From the NCBI GenBank assembly GCA_965116625.1, contig OZ220717.1:558001-622000 (forward strand): a DNA stretch of 64,000 nucleotides, written 5' to 3'. The notes beneath the pieces are model-generated. The model searched no databases and had not been told where the DNA came from. It was given only the letters and a program-made list of their open reading frames with translations. The DNA is from VXNE01 sp965116625 (GTDB lineage Bacteria; Pseudomonadota; Gammaproteobacteria; Pseudomonadales; Azotimanducaceae). Below are positions 34,748 through 42,615 of this stretch, one piece after another. Position numbers and translations under genes: made by a program. Every line of letters starts with the position of its first letter. Position 1 is the stretch's first letter.

Positions 34748-35503
34748 TCAAATAACGACTTCGAGCGCCCCATCAAGGGTGATCTCTTGCGGCGAAACCG
34801 TACACGCATACGCGATCACTTCCACACCGGCGTCGGCGGCCCGACGCAACGCGCAACCGTATTCCGGATCGATGTCATCGGCCGGGGTCACGCGGCGTAT
34901 AGCCGTATGGGGCACGCAGTACAGCAGGACGCCGCGAAAACCGATTGCGACACAGCGTGCAAGGGCTTCCACGTGTCGTCTCGCCCGTTCGCTCACGGCA
35001 TCGGGAAAGGCTCCCAGGGTTCCTCGGGCAAGCGTGACGCTCTTGACCTCGACGTACGCTGACGGTTCCTCGTCGGAACTGGTTCGGTAAAGACCGAAAT
35101 CGAACCTCCCATGGAGGGGTTCTCTCACACGTTGTCCCTTCTTGCGTTCCCCGGCCAGGGTTGCCGGAATCCGGACTTCCCGGCGGATGCTTTCGGCTCG
35201 CAGTTCGGAAATCCGTCCCCCGGCAAGCGCCTGGGCGACGACAGTATTGGCCCTTGCGGTATTGACACCGATGCGGTGGCCCGCCGCAGTCTCGACGATC
35301 TCCAGCGTGTGAGCGTACTTGCGCTGCGGCCGGAACGATGTCGAGTACCAGACGCGGCTACCGGGCGTGTCGCAACCGAGCATGGCGCCGGTATTCGCGC
35401 AATGCATGGTAACCACACCCCGACCGGCGACTTCCACGTCCGCCAGGAATCGCTTGTAGCGACGCACCAGGACGCCCGGCAAGAGGGGTGGTTCGAATCT
35501 CAT
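34748..35503 (-). CDS. sfsA: SfsA family protein
   Basis: Encodes a 251-residue SfsA. Conserved blocks are YKRFLADVEV, CANTGAMLGCDTPGSRVWYS, YVEVKSVTLARG, FPDAVSERARRHVEALA and HTAIRRVTPADDIDPEY. The family has a nuclease-like fold and is named for sugar fermentation stimulation; its biochemical role is unsettled. The protein is 17 residues longer than E. coli SfsA, mostly from a basic insert before the EVKS motif (about residues 110-130). It is divergent from dksA, as in E. coli. Confidence 0.92.
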   Translation of the reverse strand: MRFEPPLLPGVLVRRYKRFLADVEVAGRGVVTMHCANTGAMLGCDTPGSRVWYSTSFRPQRKYAHTLEIVETAAGHRIGVNTARANTVVAQALAGGRISELRAESIRREVRIPATLAGERKKGQRVREPLHGRFDFGLYRTSSDEEPSAYVEVKSVTLARGTLGAFPDAVSERARRHVEALARCVAIGFRGVLLYCVPHTAIRRVTPADDIDPEYGCALRRAADAGVEVIAYACTVSPQEITLDGALEVVI

Positions 35504-35620
35504 CCGACACGCACCGTCGCCACCCGCAAAAAGGAATCCACTTCAGTATTGTCCAACCGGTGTCGGATTTGGTAGTTTTCGCGCCTTCGCGAATCAGCAG
35601 GTTTGAGACCTAGAGGGACC

Positions 35621-36124
35621 ATGCCCGCAAAGAACACGAGAACCGGCCAGGAAACGAAAGCAGCAACCGCGGCAGTGCGCCTTTCAGCCGCCGTAGTCGC
35701 GCCAGCTGATTCACCGTTCAGGAACTTTTCACCCTATGACCCGGCCGACGGCGAACCGTACATGGGTCCGCCGCAACTGGAACATTTCCGCAACATACTG
35801 CTCGACTGGCGCCGCCAGCTCATGGAGGAGGTCGACCGAACCGTCAACCACATGCAGGACGAGGCAGCCAATTTTCCCGATCCCGCCGACCGCGCCACAC
35901 AGGAGGAGGAGTTCAGTATCGAACTCAAGACGCGCGACCGCGAACGCAAACTCATCAAGAAGATCGCCGAGACCCTGGAACGCATCGACACGGAAGACTA
36001 CGGTTACTGCGAGACCTGCGGTGTCGAGATCGGCCTTCGCCGCCTGGAGGCTCGGCCAACCGCCTCGCAGTGCGTTGACTGCAAGGCGCTTTCGGAACTG
36101 CGCGAGCGCCAACTCCACGCCTGA
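35621..36124 (+). CDS. dksA: RNA polymerase-binding transcription factor DksA
   Basis: Encodes a 167-residue DksA (151 in E. coli), which enters the RNA polymerase secondary channel and acts with ppGpp. The coiled coil carries the tip motif PDPADRATQEEEF, and the zinc finger has CETCG and CVDCK. About 15 extra residues lie at the N-terminus. The ATG at 35621 follows AGAGGG; an upstream TTG adds six residues. The gene precedes gluQ, as in E. coli and Pseudomonas. Confidence 0.95.
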   Translation: MPAKNTRTGQETKAATAAVRLSAAVVAPADSPFRNFSPYDPADGEPYMGPPQLEHFRNILLDWRRQLMEEVDRTVNHMQDEAANFPDPADRATQEEEFSIELKTRDRERKLIKKIAETLERIDTEDYGYCETCGVEIGLRRLEARPTASQCVDCKALSELRERQLHA

Positions 36125-36170
36125 TCTCCTGGCGCGCGCCCGTTCCCTCAGGTAAGAGCGGGTACTGCGG

Positions 36171-37055
36171 ATGTCGGACCGGGGATCGCGATACGTGGGG
36201 CGTTTCGCGCCGACGCCTTCCGGGCCGCTGCACTTCGGCTCCCTGCTGACCGCCACCGCCAGTTTCATGGAAGCACGGACCAACGCCGGCGAATGGAAGC
36301 TCCGTATCGATGACCTCGACTCTCCACGCGTAGTACCGGGAGCCGTTGACGAGATTCTCCAAACACTCGAGACGCACGGCCTCGAATGGGACGGAGAAAC
36401 CTACTACCAGAGCACCGCGACCGAGCGCCATGAAGCCGCCATCGAGACTCTGATCGGCCAATCCCGGTGTTTCGACTGCACCTGTGCCCGAAAGGACCTC
36501 AAGGGTCACGCCGCCTACCCTGGAACATGTCGGCATCGACCGGCGCGAACGTGCGCGAACGCAGCGATACGCATTCGCGTCCCACCGGCCGAGTACGGAT
36601 TCCAGGATGGCCTGGCCGGGCGCTTCGCGCACCGCCTTACCGAAGATGTCGGCGACTTCATCATCGTCCGGCGCGACCGGATCGTCGGCTACCAATTGGC
36701 CGTCGTCGTGGATGACGATGCAATGGGCGTCACCGACGTCGTGCGCGGGGCTGACCTGATCGACAACACGCCTCGCCAACTGTTCCTGATTGAATGTCTC
36801 GGACTCAGCGCACCTCGGTACATCCACGTTCCCGTCATTACCGAACGCGGCGGGAACAAGCTCTCGAAGCACACGCTCGCCACGGCGGTGGACAACCGCT
36901 TCCCGGCGCAGAATCTCCGCTGGGTCCTTGACCTCCTCGGCCAGGATCCACCGAGGCTCGGCACGTTGAGCGCCCTGCTCGATTGGGGCGTCGCCAACTG
37001 GCGGCTTTCCGCGGTCCCGCGTGGCCCGAGCCTTGCGACCTGGCAGAGCATCTGA
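36171..37055 (+). CDS. gluQ: Glutamyl-Q tRNA(Asp) synthetase
   Basis: Encodes a 294-residue GluRS paralogue that attaches glutamate to queuosine in tRNA(Asp). It lacks the anticodon-binding domain of GluRS. The catalytic signatures are RFAPTPSGPLHFGSL, a zinc-binding set CFDCTC and CRH, and the KMSKS-type KLSKHTLA. It lies 46 bp after dksA; that pairing is conserved in gammaproteobacteria and supports the assignment over GluRS. Confidence 0.93.
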   Translation: MSDRGSRYVGRFAPTPSGPLHFGSLLTATASFMEARTNAGEWKLRIDDLDSPRVVPGAVDEILQTLETHGLEWDGETYYQSTATERHEAAIETLIGQSRCFDCTCARKDLKGHAAYPGTCRHRPARTCANAAIRIRVPPAEYGFQDGLAGRFAHRLTEDVGDFIIVRRDRIVGYQLAVVVDDDAMGVTDVVRGADLIDNTPRQLFLIECLGLSAPRYIHVPVITERGGNKLSKHTLATAVDNRFPAQNLRWVLDLLGQDPPRLGTLSALLDWGVANWRLSAVPRGPSLATWQSI

Positions 37056-37152
37056 TCGGATGCCCGGTCAACGCCCTCCGACGGGTTTCCCCTCGACACA
37101 CCCCTCGACAACGCATCTTGCGCCAACGGGGTTTTCATAGCATCTTGTTCCG

Positions 37153-38481
37153 ATGGCGCACATTCTTGTTGTTGAGCCGGATTCCGGATACCGCGATGAA
37201 CTGTGCGATCTTCTCCAGCGTCACGGGTATGCAGTCGAGTCTGCCGCGCGATTTCCGCAATCCGTATCCGGGCGCTTCCAGGCGGTAGTTGCCAATGCCC
37301 GCCTGCCGTTCGGCTCGAGCGCCGGTTTTCCGCTGATCCTCATCGCCGACGAAGCGAACATACGTGCAGCGGTCAATGCCATACGAGATGGCGCCGCTGA
37401 CTACCTGCCGCGCTCTTTCGATCCCGGCGAACTGCTTCAAGCGCTCGAACGGGTCACTTCGCACAATGCGTCCCGGTCACCCGGACACGACACCTGGCTC
37501 CTGAAGGGATCGTGTCGCGCCATGCAGGAACTCTTCGAGCGCATTGAGAAGGTCGCGCCAACCGAGTCGACGGTGTTGATCGATGGCGAACCCGGCACCG
37601 GCAAGGAACTCGTCGCCCGCGCCCTGCACGCAGCCGGCCAGCGCCGTCACGCGCCCCTGATATCGCTCAACTGCGCCGCAACACCCCAGTCGCTCATCGA
37701 GTCGGAACTGTTCGGCCACGGCCCGACCGATGAGCCCGCCGCCGGACTCTTGCATGCGGCGGACGGAGGCACCTTGTTTCTCAAGGAAGTCGGCGAGTTG
37801 CCACTTTCGACACAAGACCGCCTCATAGATCTTCTTCGCGCATCGCGACAACCACACTTCTCCGCTCCTGACGTCGACGCGCCTCCCTGTTGGCCCGATG
37901 TCCGTCTGATCTCGGCGACGCACCGCGACATCGGGCACCTGGCCATGAACGGACAGTACCGCCACGAGCTGTTCGATCTCCTCAATGAGGTTTCCCTGGC
38001 GGTCCCGCCGCTCCGTAGCAGAGGCGAGGACATCGTCGATCTCGCCCAGGCCCTGCTCGACCGCCACTCCCTGTCGATGAACAAACCCGGTTTGAGATTC
38101 TCCGACGAAGCACTGGCTGCGATGACCGAGTATCACTGGCCCGGCAACCTGAGAGAACTCGAGAACGCCGTAGAACGGGCCGTCATTCTTTCGGATGACT
38201 CCGCGATTGGTGCGGGGCTACTCGCCATTGACGCCGGCAGGTTGCATGACAACGCGGTGCCGGACGGCGGTCCGACCCTGAACAACGACAATCCCGGAGA
38301 CAACGTTTCCCTGCAGGACTACTTCGTCCGGTTCGTTACCGACAACCAGGACCGCTTCACCGAGACCGAACTGGCCGCCAAGCTCGGCATCAGCCGAAAG
38401 AACCTGTGGGAGCGTCGCAAGCGCTACAACATTCCACGCCGCCGCACACGCACTCGACGGCCACGCCGGGACTTCGGCTAG
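37153..38481 (+). CDS. Degenerate CbrB-like response regulator (sigma-54 activator fold)
   Basis: Encodes a 442-residue protein with a receiver-like domain (1-105), an AAA+ domain (about 117-350) and a Fis-type HTH (about 398-430), ending in an Arg-rich tail. Its place between gluQ and pcnB is that of Pseudomonas CbrB. Key residues are lost. The phospho-acceptor position is Asn48 (VVANARLP), and the switch lysine is Arg87. The GAFTGA loop is absent: only 15 residues separate LFGH and GGTLFL. Walker B reads LFLKEV, with Lys for the metal-binding Asp. Walker A (GEPGTGKE) and WPGNLREL remain. No CbrA-type kinase gene is adjacent. It probably binds DNA without activating sigma-54 polymerase; this is inference. 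Confidence 0.85.
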   Translation: MAHILVVEPDSGYRDELCDLLQRHGYAVESAARFPQSVSGRFQAVVANARLPFGSSAGFPLILIADEANIRAAVNAIRDGAADYLPRSFDPGELLQALERVTSHNASRSPGHDTWLLKGSCRAMQELFERIEKVAPTESTVLIDGEPGTGKELVARALHAAGQRRHAPLISLNCAATPQSLIESELFGHGPTDEPAAGLLHAADGGTLFLKEVGELPLSTQDRLIDLLRASRQPHFSAPDVDAPPCWPDVRLISATHRDIGHLAMNGQYRHELFDLLNEVSLAVPPLRSRGEDIVDLAQALLDRHSLSMNKPGLRFSDEALAAMTEYHWPGNLRELENAVERAVILSDDSAIGAGLLAIDAGRLHDNAVPDGGPTLNNDNPGDNVSLQDYFVRFVTDNQDRFTETELAAKLGISRKNLWERRKRYNIPRRRTRTRRPRRDFG

Positions 38482-38842
38482 GAGGCCGCGCCGCAGAACG
38501 GCACGTAGTGCCGATTCAAGGCGGAAGATCCGGGATGGGTGGGATGGGTGAGATAGTTGGCCTGGGCGGGGGTGAAACACGGCACCCGTAGGGTGACGGA
38601 TTTCATGGCGCTAGGGGCCCGCGCCGTCGAACGGCACGCAAGTGCCGATTCAAGGCGCCGGGGCCGTAGGTGGGCTTGGGCGGGGGTGAAACACGGCACC
38701 CGTAGGGTGACGGATTTCATGGCGCTAGGGGCCCGCGCCGTAGAACGGCACGCAAGTGCCGATTCAAGGCGCCGGGGCCGTAGGTGGGCCTGGGCGGGGG
38801 TGAAACACGGCACCCGTAGGGTGACGGATTTCATGGCTCTAG
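38478..38842 (+). repeat. Three tandem CTAG-bounded repeat units
   Basis: CTAG occurs at 38478, 38611, 38725 and 38839, dividing the region into units of 133, 114 and 114 bp. The last two units are nearly identical; the first has an extra GATGGG-rich insert. Each contains two hairpins: CGGCAC-GCAA-GTGCCG (GTA loop in the first) and CACCC-GTA-GGGTG. The first CTAG overlaps the stop of the regulator. Each unit ends GATTTCATGGCG or similar; the last such ATG is the apparent pcnB start. Confidence 0.9.
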
Positions 38843-40179
38843 ACTTCCCCTTTGTTCGTCGGCAACCTAACATCCCACCGACGAATCCGAACAGCGATAG
38901 ATTCTTGAGCGAAGCGCCATCCCCAACGACCGTCAATCCGCAACTCGACCAGGGCGTTTTGTCGGCGAATGCGGTAGCCGTCGTGACGGCGCTACGGGAA
39001 GCGGGCTTCGAGGCCTACCTGGTCGGTGGCTGTGTTCGCGACATGTTGCTCGGCAGAACGCCGAAGGACTTCGATGTCGCCACGGACGCCACGCCGGAGG
39101 AAGTCAAGGGCGTGTTCCCTCGCGCGCGACTCGTCGGACGACGATTTCGCATAGCCCATGTCCAGTTCCGGGGCGAGTACATCGAGGTCTCGACCTTCAG
39201 GCGCGGCAATCCGGATGAGGATGACGATGACGACGTCGCATCCGGTGAAAACCACCGCTCGGTGGATGGCGTCATCCTGCGGGACAATCTCTACGGTACG
39301 CGGGATGAGGATGCGCTTCGGCGGGACTTCACCGTCAATGCCTTCTACTACGACCCCATCGACGACGTATTGCTGGACTACAGCGACGGTTTGCGGGATA
39401 TAGGCGAGCGCACGCTCCGCACCATCGGCGACCCGAAGACCCGCTTCCGCGAGGATCCTGTCCGAATCCTGCGGGCCATGAGGTTCGCGTCGAAACTCGA
39501 CTTCGGGCTCCACGCCGACGCACAGGAGGCCATAGCACCACTTGCCGAATTATTGACGGCGATATCACCGTCGCGCCTTTTCGACGAGTTCAACAAGCTG
39601 TTCATGCGGGGACATGCCGTAGCTGCGTGGACACTCATGTGCAAATTCGACCTTCCCGAAATCCTCTTCCCGCTTTTCGAGAACGACGAAGCCCTCGTGC
39701 GGGTCGCGCTGAAGAACACCGATGATCGAATCCGCGAGGACAAGCGGGTGACGAGCGCATTCCTGTTCGCCGCCATGTGCTGGCCCGAGTTCCAGAGACG
39801 CAGTGCGCTTTCGGCCACGTCGAGGAACGCGGCCGACGAACGGCTCAAGGCCGCCCACGCCGTCATCAGCGAGCAGTCTTTGACCATTGCGATCCCAAGG
39901 CGCATGACTTTCTTCATCCGCGACGTCTGGCGACTGCAGACGCGCCTGGAGCGGAAGACGGCTCGGGGCATTCTCGACCATCCCCGCTTTCGTGCCGCCT
40001 ACGATTTCCTGGCGATCCGGGCGGAGGTAGGCGAAGCGGACACCGAGCTGGTGCAATGGTGGACCGATGCCCAGGAGGCGCGAGGGACTGACGAGAATGC
40101 CCCGGCATCGCAGCCGCGACGGCGACGGCGGCGGCGACACCGTGGACGCAGGTCGGATGCGCGCCAGGTTCGCCCGTAA
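38833..40179 (+). CDS. pcnB: Poly(A) polymerase I
   Basis: Encodes a 448-residue class II nucleotidyltransferase that adds 3' poly(A) tails, promoting RNA decay. Signature motifs are YLVGGCVRDMLLGRTPKDFDVATDA (split here: GGCVRD and DFDVATDA), RRFRIAHVQF, and RRDFTVNAFYYD. The C-terminus is very basic (ASQPRRRRRRRHRGRR), as in other PcnB proteins, and binds RNA. The ATG at 38833 lies within the last repeat unit; a TTG about 75 nt downstream is an alternative. The context gluQ-regulator-pcnB matches Pseudomonas, but folK does not follow. Confidence 0.92.
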   Translation: MALDFPFVRRQPNIPPTNPNSDRFLSEAPSPTTVNPQLDQGVLSANAVAVVTALREAGFEAYLVGGCVRDMLLGRTPKDFDVATDATPEEVKGVFPRARLVGRRFRIAHVQFRGEYIEVSTFRRGNPDEDDDDDVASGENHRSVDGVILRDNLYGTRDEDALRRDFTVNAFYYDPIDDVLLDYSDGLRDIGERTLRTIGDPKTRFREDPVRILRAMRFASKLDFGLHADAQEAIAPLAELLTAISPSRLFDEFNKLFMRGHAVAAWTLMCKFDLPEILFPLFENDEALVRVALKNTDDRIREDKRVTSAFLFAAMCWPEFQRRSALSATSRNAADERLKAAHAVISEQSLTIAIPRRMTFFIRDVWRLQTRLERKTARGILDHPRFRAAYDFLAIRAEVGEADTELVQWWTDAQEARGTDENAPASQPRRRRRRRHRGRRSDARQVRP

Positions 40180-40224
40180 TCGACGGATTTCCGCACGGCA
40201 TCGTGCGGCGTTTCGGACAGACAC

Positions 40225-40905
40225 ATGAGCGCTGATCCCGTTTCCTCGCGTCCGACGGACCCAGCGGGCGGGCTCCCTGGCTACATCGCCATCGAAGGGC
40301 CGATCGGCGTCGGCAAGACGACGCTTGCCAGGCGGCTCGCAGAATCTTTCGGCTATCCGCTGCTGTTGGAGCCATCCACGGAAAACCCGTTCCTCGACCG
40401 GTTCTACCGGGAAGGGCGCCGACACGCGTTACCGACCCAGCTCTTTTTCCTGCTGCATCGAGCCCAGCAGATCGCACAGGTCAGGGACGACCTGTTGGGA
40501 TCCGTTCTGGTCGCCGATTTCCTGATCGAAAAGGACCGGCTGTTCGCGGAACTCAACCTGGACGAGAACGAACTGGAACTCTACGACCGCATCCAGGACT
40601 CCCTTGACCTGAGGCCGCCGTCCCCGGACCTAGTCGTGTATCTGCAGGCACCCGTATCGGTACTGCTGCGGCGCATCCGGCAGCGCGGAATCGGGTTCGA
40701 ACAACAGATGGACGCCAACTACCTGACGGCGCTTTGCGTCGCCTACACGGAATTCTTCCACTACTACGACCAGGCACCACTGCTCATCGTCAACGCCGCG
40801 AATGTCGACTTTGGCAACGACCAGCATTTCGACGCCCTCGTGGAGCGCCTGGCCGACATGGAAGGCACCCGCCAGTATTTCAACCCCGATCCAACGTTGT
40901 TGTAA
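40225..40905 (+). CDS. Deoxynucleoside kinase (dAK/dGK type)
   Basis: Encodes a 226-residue P-loop kinase of the deoxyadenosine/deoxyguanosine kinase family, which salvages deoxynucleosides to monophosphates. The P-loop is EGPIGVGKTTLARRL. The DRS-like motif is in DFLIEKDRLFAELNL, and the LID arginines are in LLRRIRQRGIGFEQ. It occupies the slot between pcnB and panB where folK stands in E. coli and Pseudomonas. The exact nucleoside preference is not determined. Confidence 0.85.
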   Translation: MSADPVSSRPTDPAGGLPGYIAIEGPIGVGKTTLARRLAESFGYPLLLEPSTENPFLDRFYREGRRHALPTQLFFLLHRAQQIAQVRDDLLGSVLVADFLIEKDRLFAELNLDENELELYDRIQDSLDLRPPSPDLVVYLQAPVSVLLRRIRQRGIGFEQQMDANYLTALCVAYTEFFHYYDQAPLLIVNAANVDFGNDQHFDALVERLADMEGTRQYFNPDPTLL

Positions 40906-40920
40906 GCAAAGGTCCCGAAA

Positions 40921-41742
40921 ATGAGCACCCAGACAAGGACAGCGCCGGTCTCCATCAACACCCTGTCAGCCATGAAGAGGCGTCAGGAGAAGTTCGCCGC
41001 ATTGACCGCGTACGACGCCCTGTTCGCCGAGATCATCAGCACCGCCGGCGTCGACGTGCTGCTCGTGGGCGATTCCTTAGGCATGGTGTTGCAGGGTCAG
41101 GACAGCACGCTGCCCGTCACGCTGGACGACGTGATCTATCACATGCAATGCGTCAGGACCGGAAACCGGGGCAGCCTGATCATGGCCGATCTGCCCTTCA
41201 TGACCTACGCATCGTCTTCGCAATCATTGGAGAGCGCTGCCGCGTTGATGCGCGCCGGAGCGCACATGGTGAAGCTCGAAGGCGGGGCCTGGCTCGCCGA
41301 GTCGACGCGTCTGCTCAGCGAACGCGGCATCCCTGTTTGCGCGCACATGGGACTGACGCCCCAATCCATCAACCGCCTGGGCGGCTACCGTGTCCAGGGA
41401 CGAAACCCCGAACAGGCCAACGAGATCATCGAAGAAGCGACGATACTCGAGGAAGCCGGCGCTTCGATCCTGTTGCTCGAGTGTGTGCCGGTGTCGCTGG
41501 CCAAGGCGATCACCGAGCGTCTGGATATTCCCGTCATCGGCATCGGTGCCGGTCCGCACACCGATGGGCAGATCATGGTCATGCACGACATGCTGGGGCT
41601 GACGCCGCCTTCGATCCGCGTGCCGAAGTTCGTCAAGAATTTCCTGCCCGAGAGCAAATCGGGCATTCGAGGGGCATTCGAAGCGTACGCAACGGCAGTG
41701 AAAGAGGGTACTTTCCCTGCTCCAGAGCACTGTTTCACCTGA
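40921..41742 (+). CDS. panB: 3-methyl-2-oxobutanoate hydroxymethyltransferase
   Basis: Encodes a 273-residue ketopantoate hydroxymethyltransferase, the first step of pantoate synthesis, using methylene-tetrahydrofolate. Conserved blocks are FAALTAYDALFAEIIS, LLVGDSLGMVLQGQDSTLPV, ADLPFMTYASS, VKLEGG, CAHMGLTPQS and GIGAGPHTDGQIMVMHDMLG. Metal ligands Asp51-type and Asp in ADLPF are present. It lies 15 bp after the kinase and 36 bp before panC, so they probably form an operon. Confidence 0.96.
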   Translation: MSTQTRTAPVSINTLSAMKRRQEKFAALTAYDALFAEIISTAGVDVLLVGDSLGMVLQGQDSTLPVTLDDVIYHMQCVRTGNRGSLIMADLPFMTYASSSQSLESAAALMRAGAHMVKLEGGAWLAESTRLLSERGIPVCAHMGLTPQSINRLGGYRVQGRNPEQANEIIEEATILEEAGASILLLECVPVSLAKAITERLDIPVIGIGAGPHTDGQIMVMHDMLGLTPPSIRVPKFVKNFLPESKSGIRGAFEAYATAVKEGTFPAPEHCFT

Positions 41743-41778
41743 TCCGCCTGCCCCGCGGGCGCGAAGGTTATCCAGCCA

Positions 41779-42615
41779 GTGGAGACGGTACAGACAATCC
41801 GAAGTCTGAAAGCGGCACTTGAGGGGGCAACCCGCGTCGGCCTGGTACCGACGATGGGGAATCTTCACGACGGCCACATGGCCCTTGTCGACGCCTCCGT
41901 GAAACGCTGCGATACGACCGTTGCAAGCATCTTCGTCAATCCGCTGCAGTTCGCACCGAATGAGGACTTCGACAACTATCCGAGAACACTGCCCGCGGAT
42001 ACGGCGAAGCTCGAATCGGCGGGCACCGACCTTGTCTTCGCGCCGCCGGTACAGGAGCTGTTCCCCCCGGCGAGTCCGACCGTAAACGTGACGGTTCCGT
42101 CGCTCTCACGGCTCCTTTGCGGGCGCAGCCGACCCGGCCATTTCGACGGAGTGGCCACCGTCGTCGCCAAGCTGTTCAACGTCGTCGGGTCCGACTATGC
42201 CTTTTTTGGCGAAAAGGACTGGCAACAGCTCACGCTGATTCAATCCATGGTGCGCCACCTCGGTATCCCCACCACCGTCGTCGGCGTACCCACCGTACGC
42301 GATTCGGACGGTCTGGCGTTGTCGAGCCGAAACGGCTACCTGTCCGATGCCGAACGCACCATCGCACCCATCCTGTACCGGACATTGTGTTCCCTGCGCG
42401 ATGCCATCCAACACGGCGACCGCCGCTACCGCGTTCTTGAGCGACACGGGCGGGAAGCCCTCGCCGACGCCGGATTCGAAGTTGACTACGTTGCGGTGCG
42501 CGATTCGATGACGCTCCGGACTCCGCGCGCCGAAAGCGAGCGGCTGCGCATCCTGGCGGCCGCCAGGCTCGGCAAGGCGCGCCTGATCGACAACATCGAC
42601 GCGGGCTCGGCATGA
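41779..42615 (+). CDS. panC: Pantothenate synthetase
   Basis: Encodes a 278-residue enzyme that condenses pantoate with beta-alanine. Motifs are LVPTMGNLHDGHMALV (HIGH-like), SIFVNPLQFAPNEDFDNYPR, FGEKDWQQLTLIQ and VRDSDGLALSSRNGYLS. The start is GTG at 41779, giving the usual N-terminus. The stop overlaps the pgi ATG by 4 nt (ATGA). With panB here and coaX at 16335, the window holds three coenzyme A pathway genes. Confidence 0.96.
   Translation: METVQTIRSLKAALEGATRVGLVPTMGNLHDGHMALVDASVKRCDTTVASIFVNPLQFAPNEDFDNYPRTLPADTAKLESAGTDLVFAPPVQELFPPASPTVNVTVPSLSRLLCGRSRPGHFDGVATVVAKLFNVVGSDYAFFGEKDWQQLTLIQSMVRHLGIPTTVVGVPTVRDSDGLALSSRNGYLSDAERTIAPILYRTLCSLRDAIQHGDRRYRVLERHGREALADAGFEVDYVAVRDSMTLRTPRAESERLRILAAARLGKARLIDNIDAGSA

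Noticed and set aside
38557..38832. Upstream extension of pcnB through the repeat array
   Set aside because: The 92 extra residues would be encoded entirely by the repeats. PcnB homology starts well after 38833, so I annotate the later ATG and record the extension as a question.
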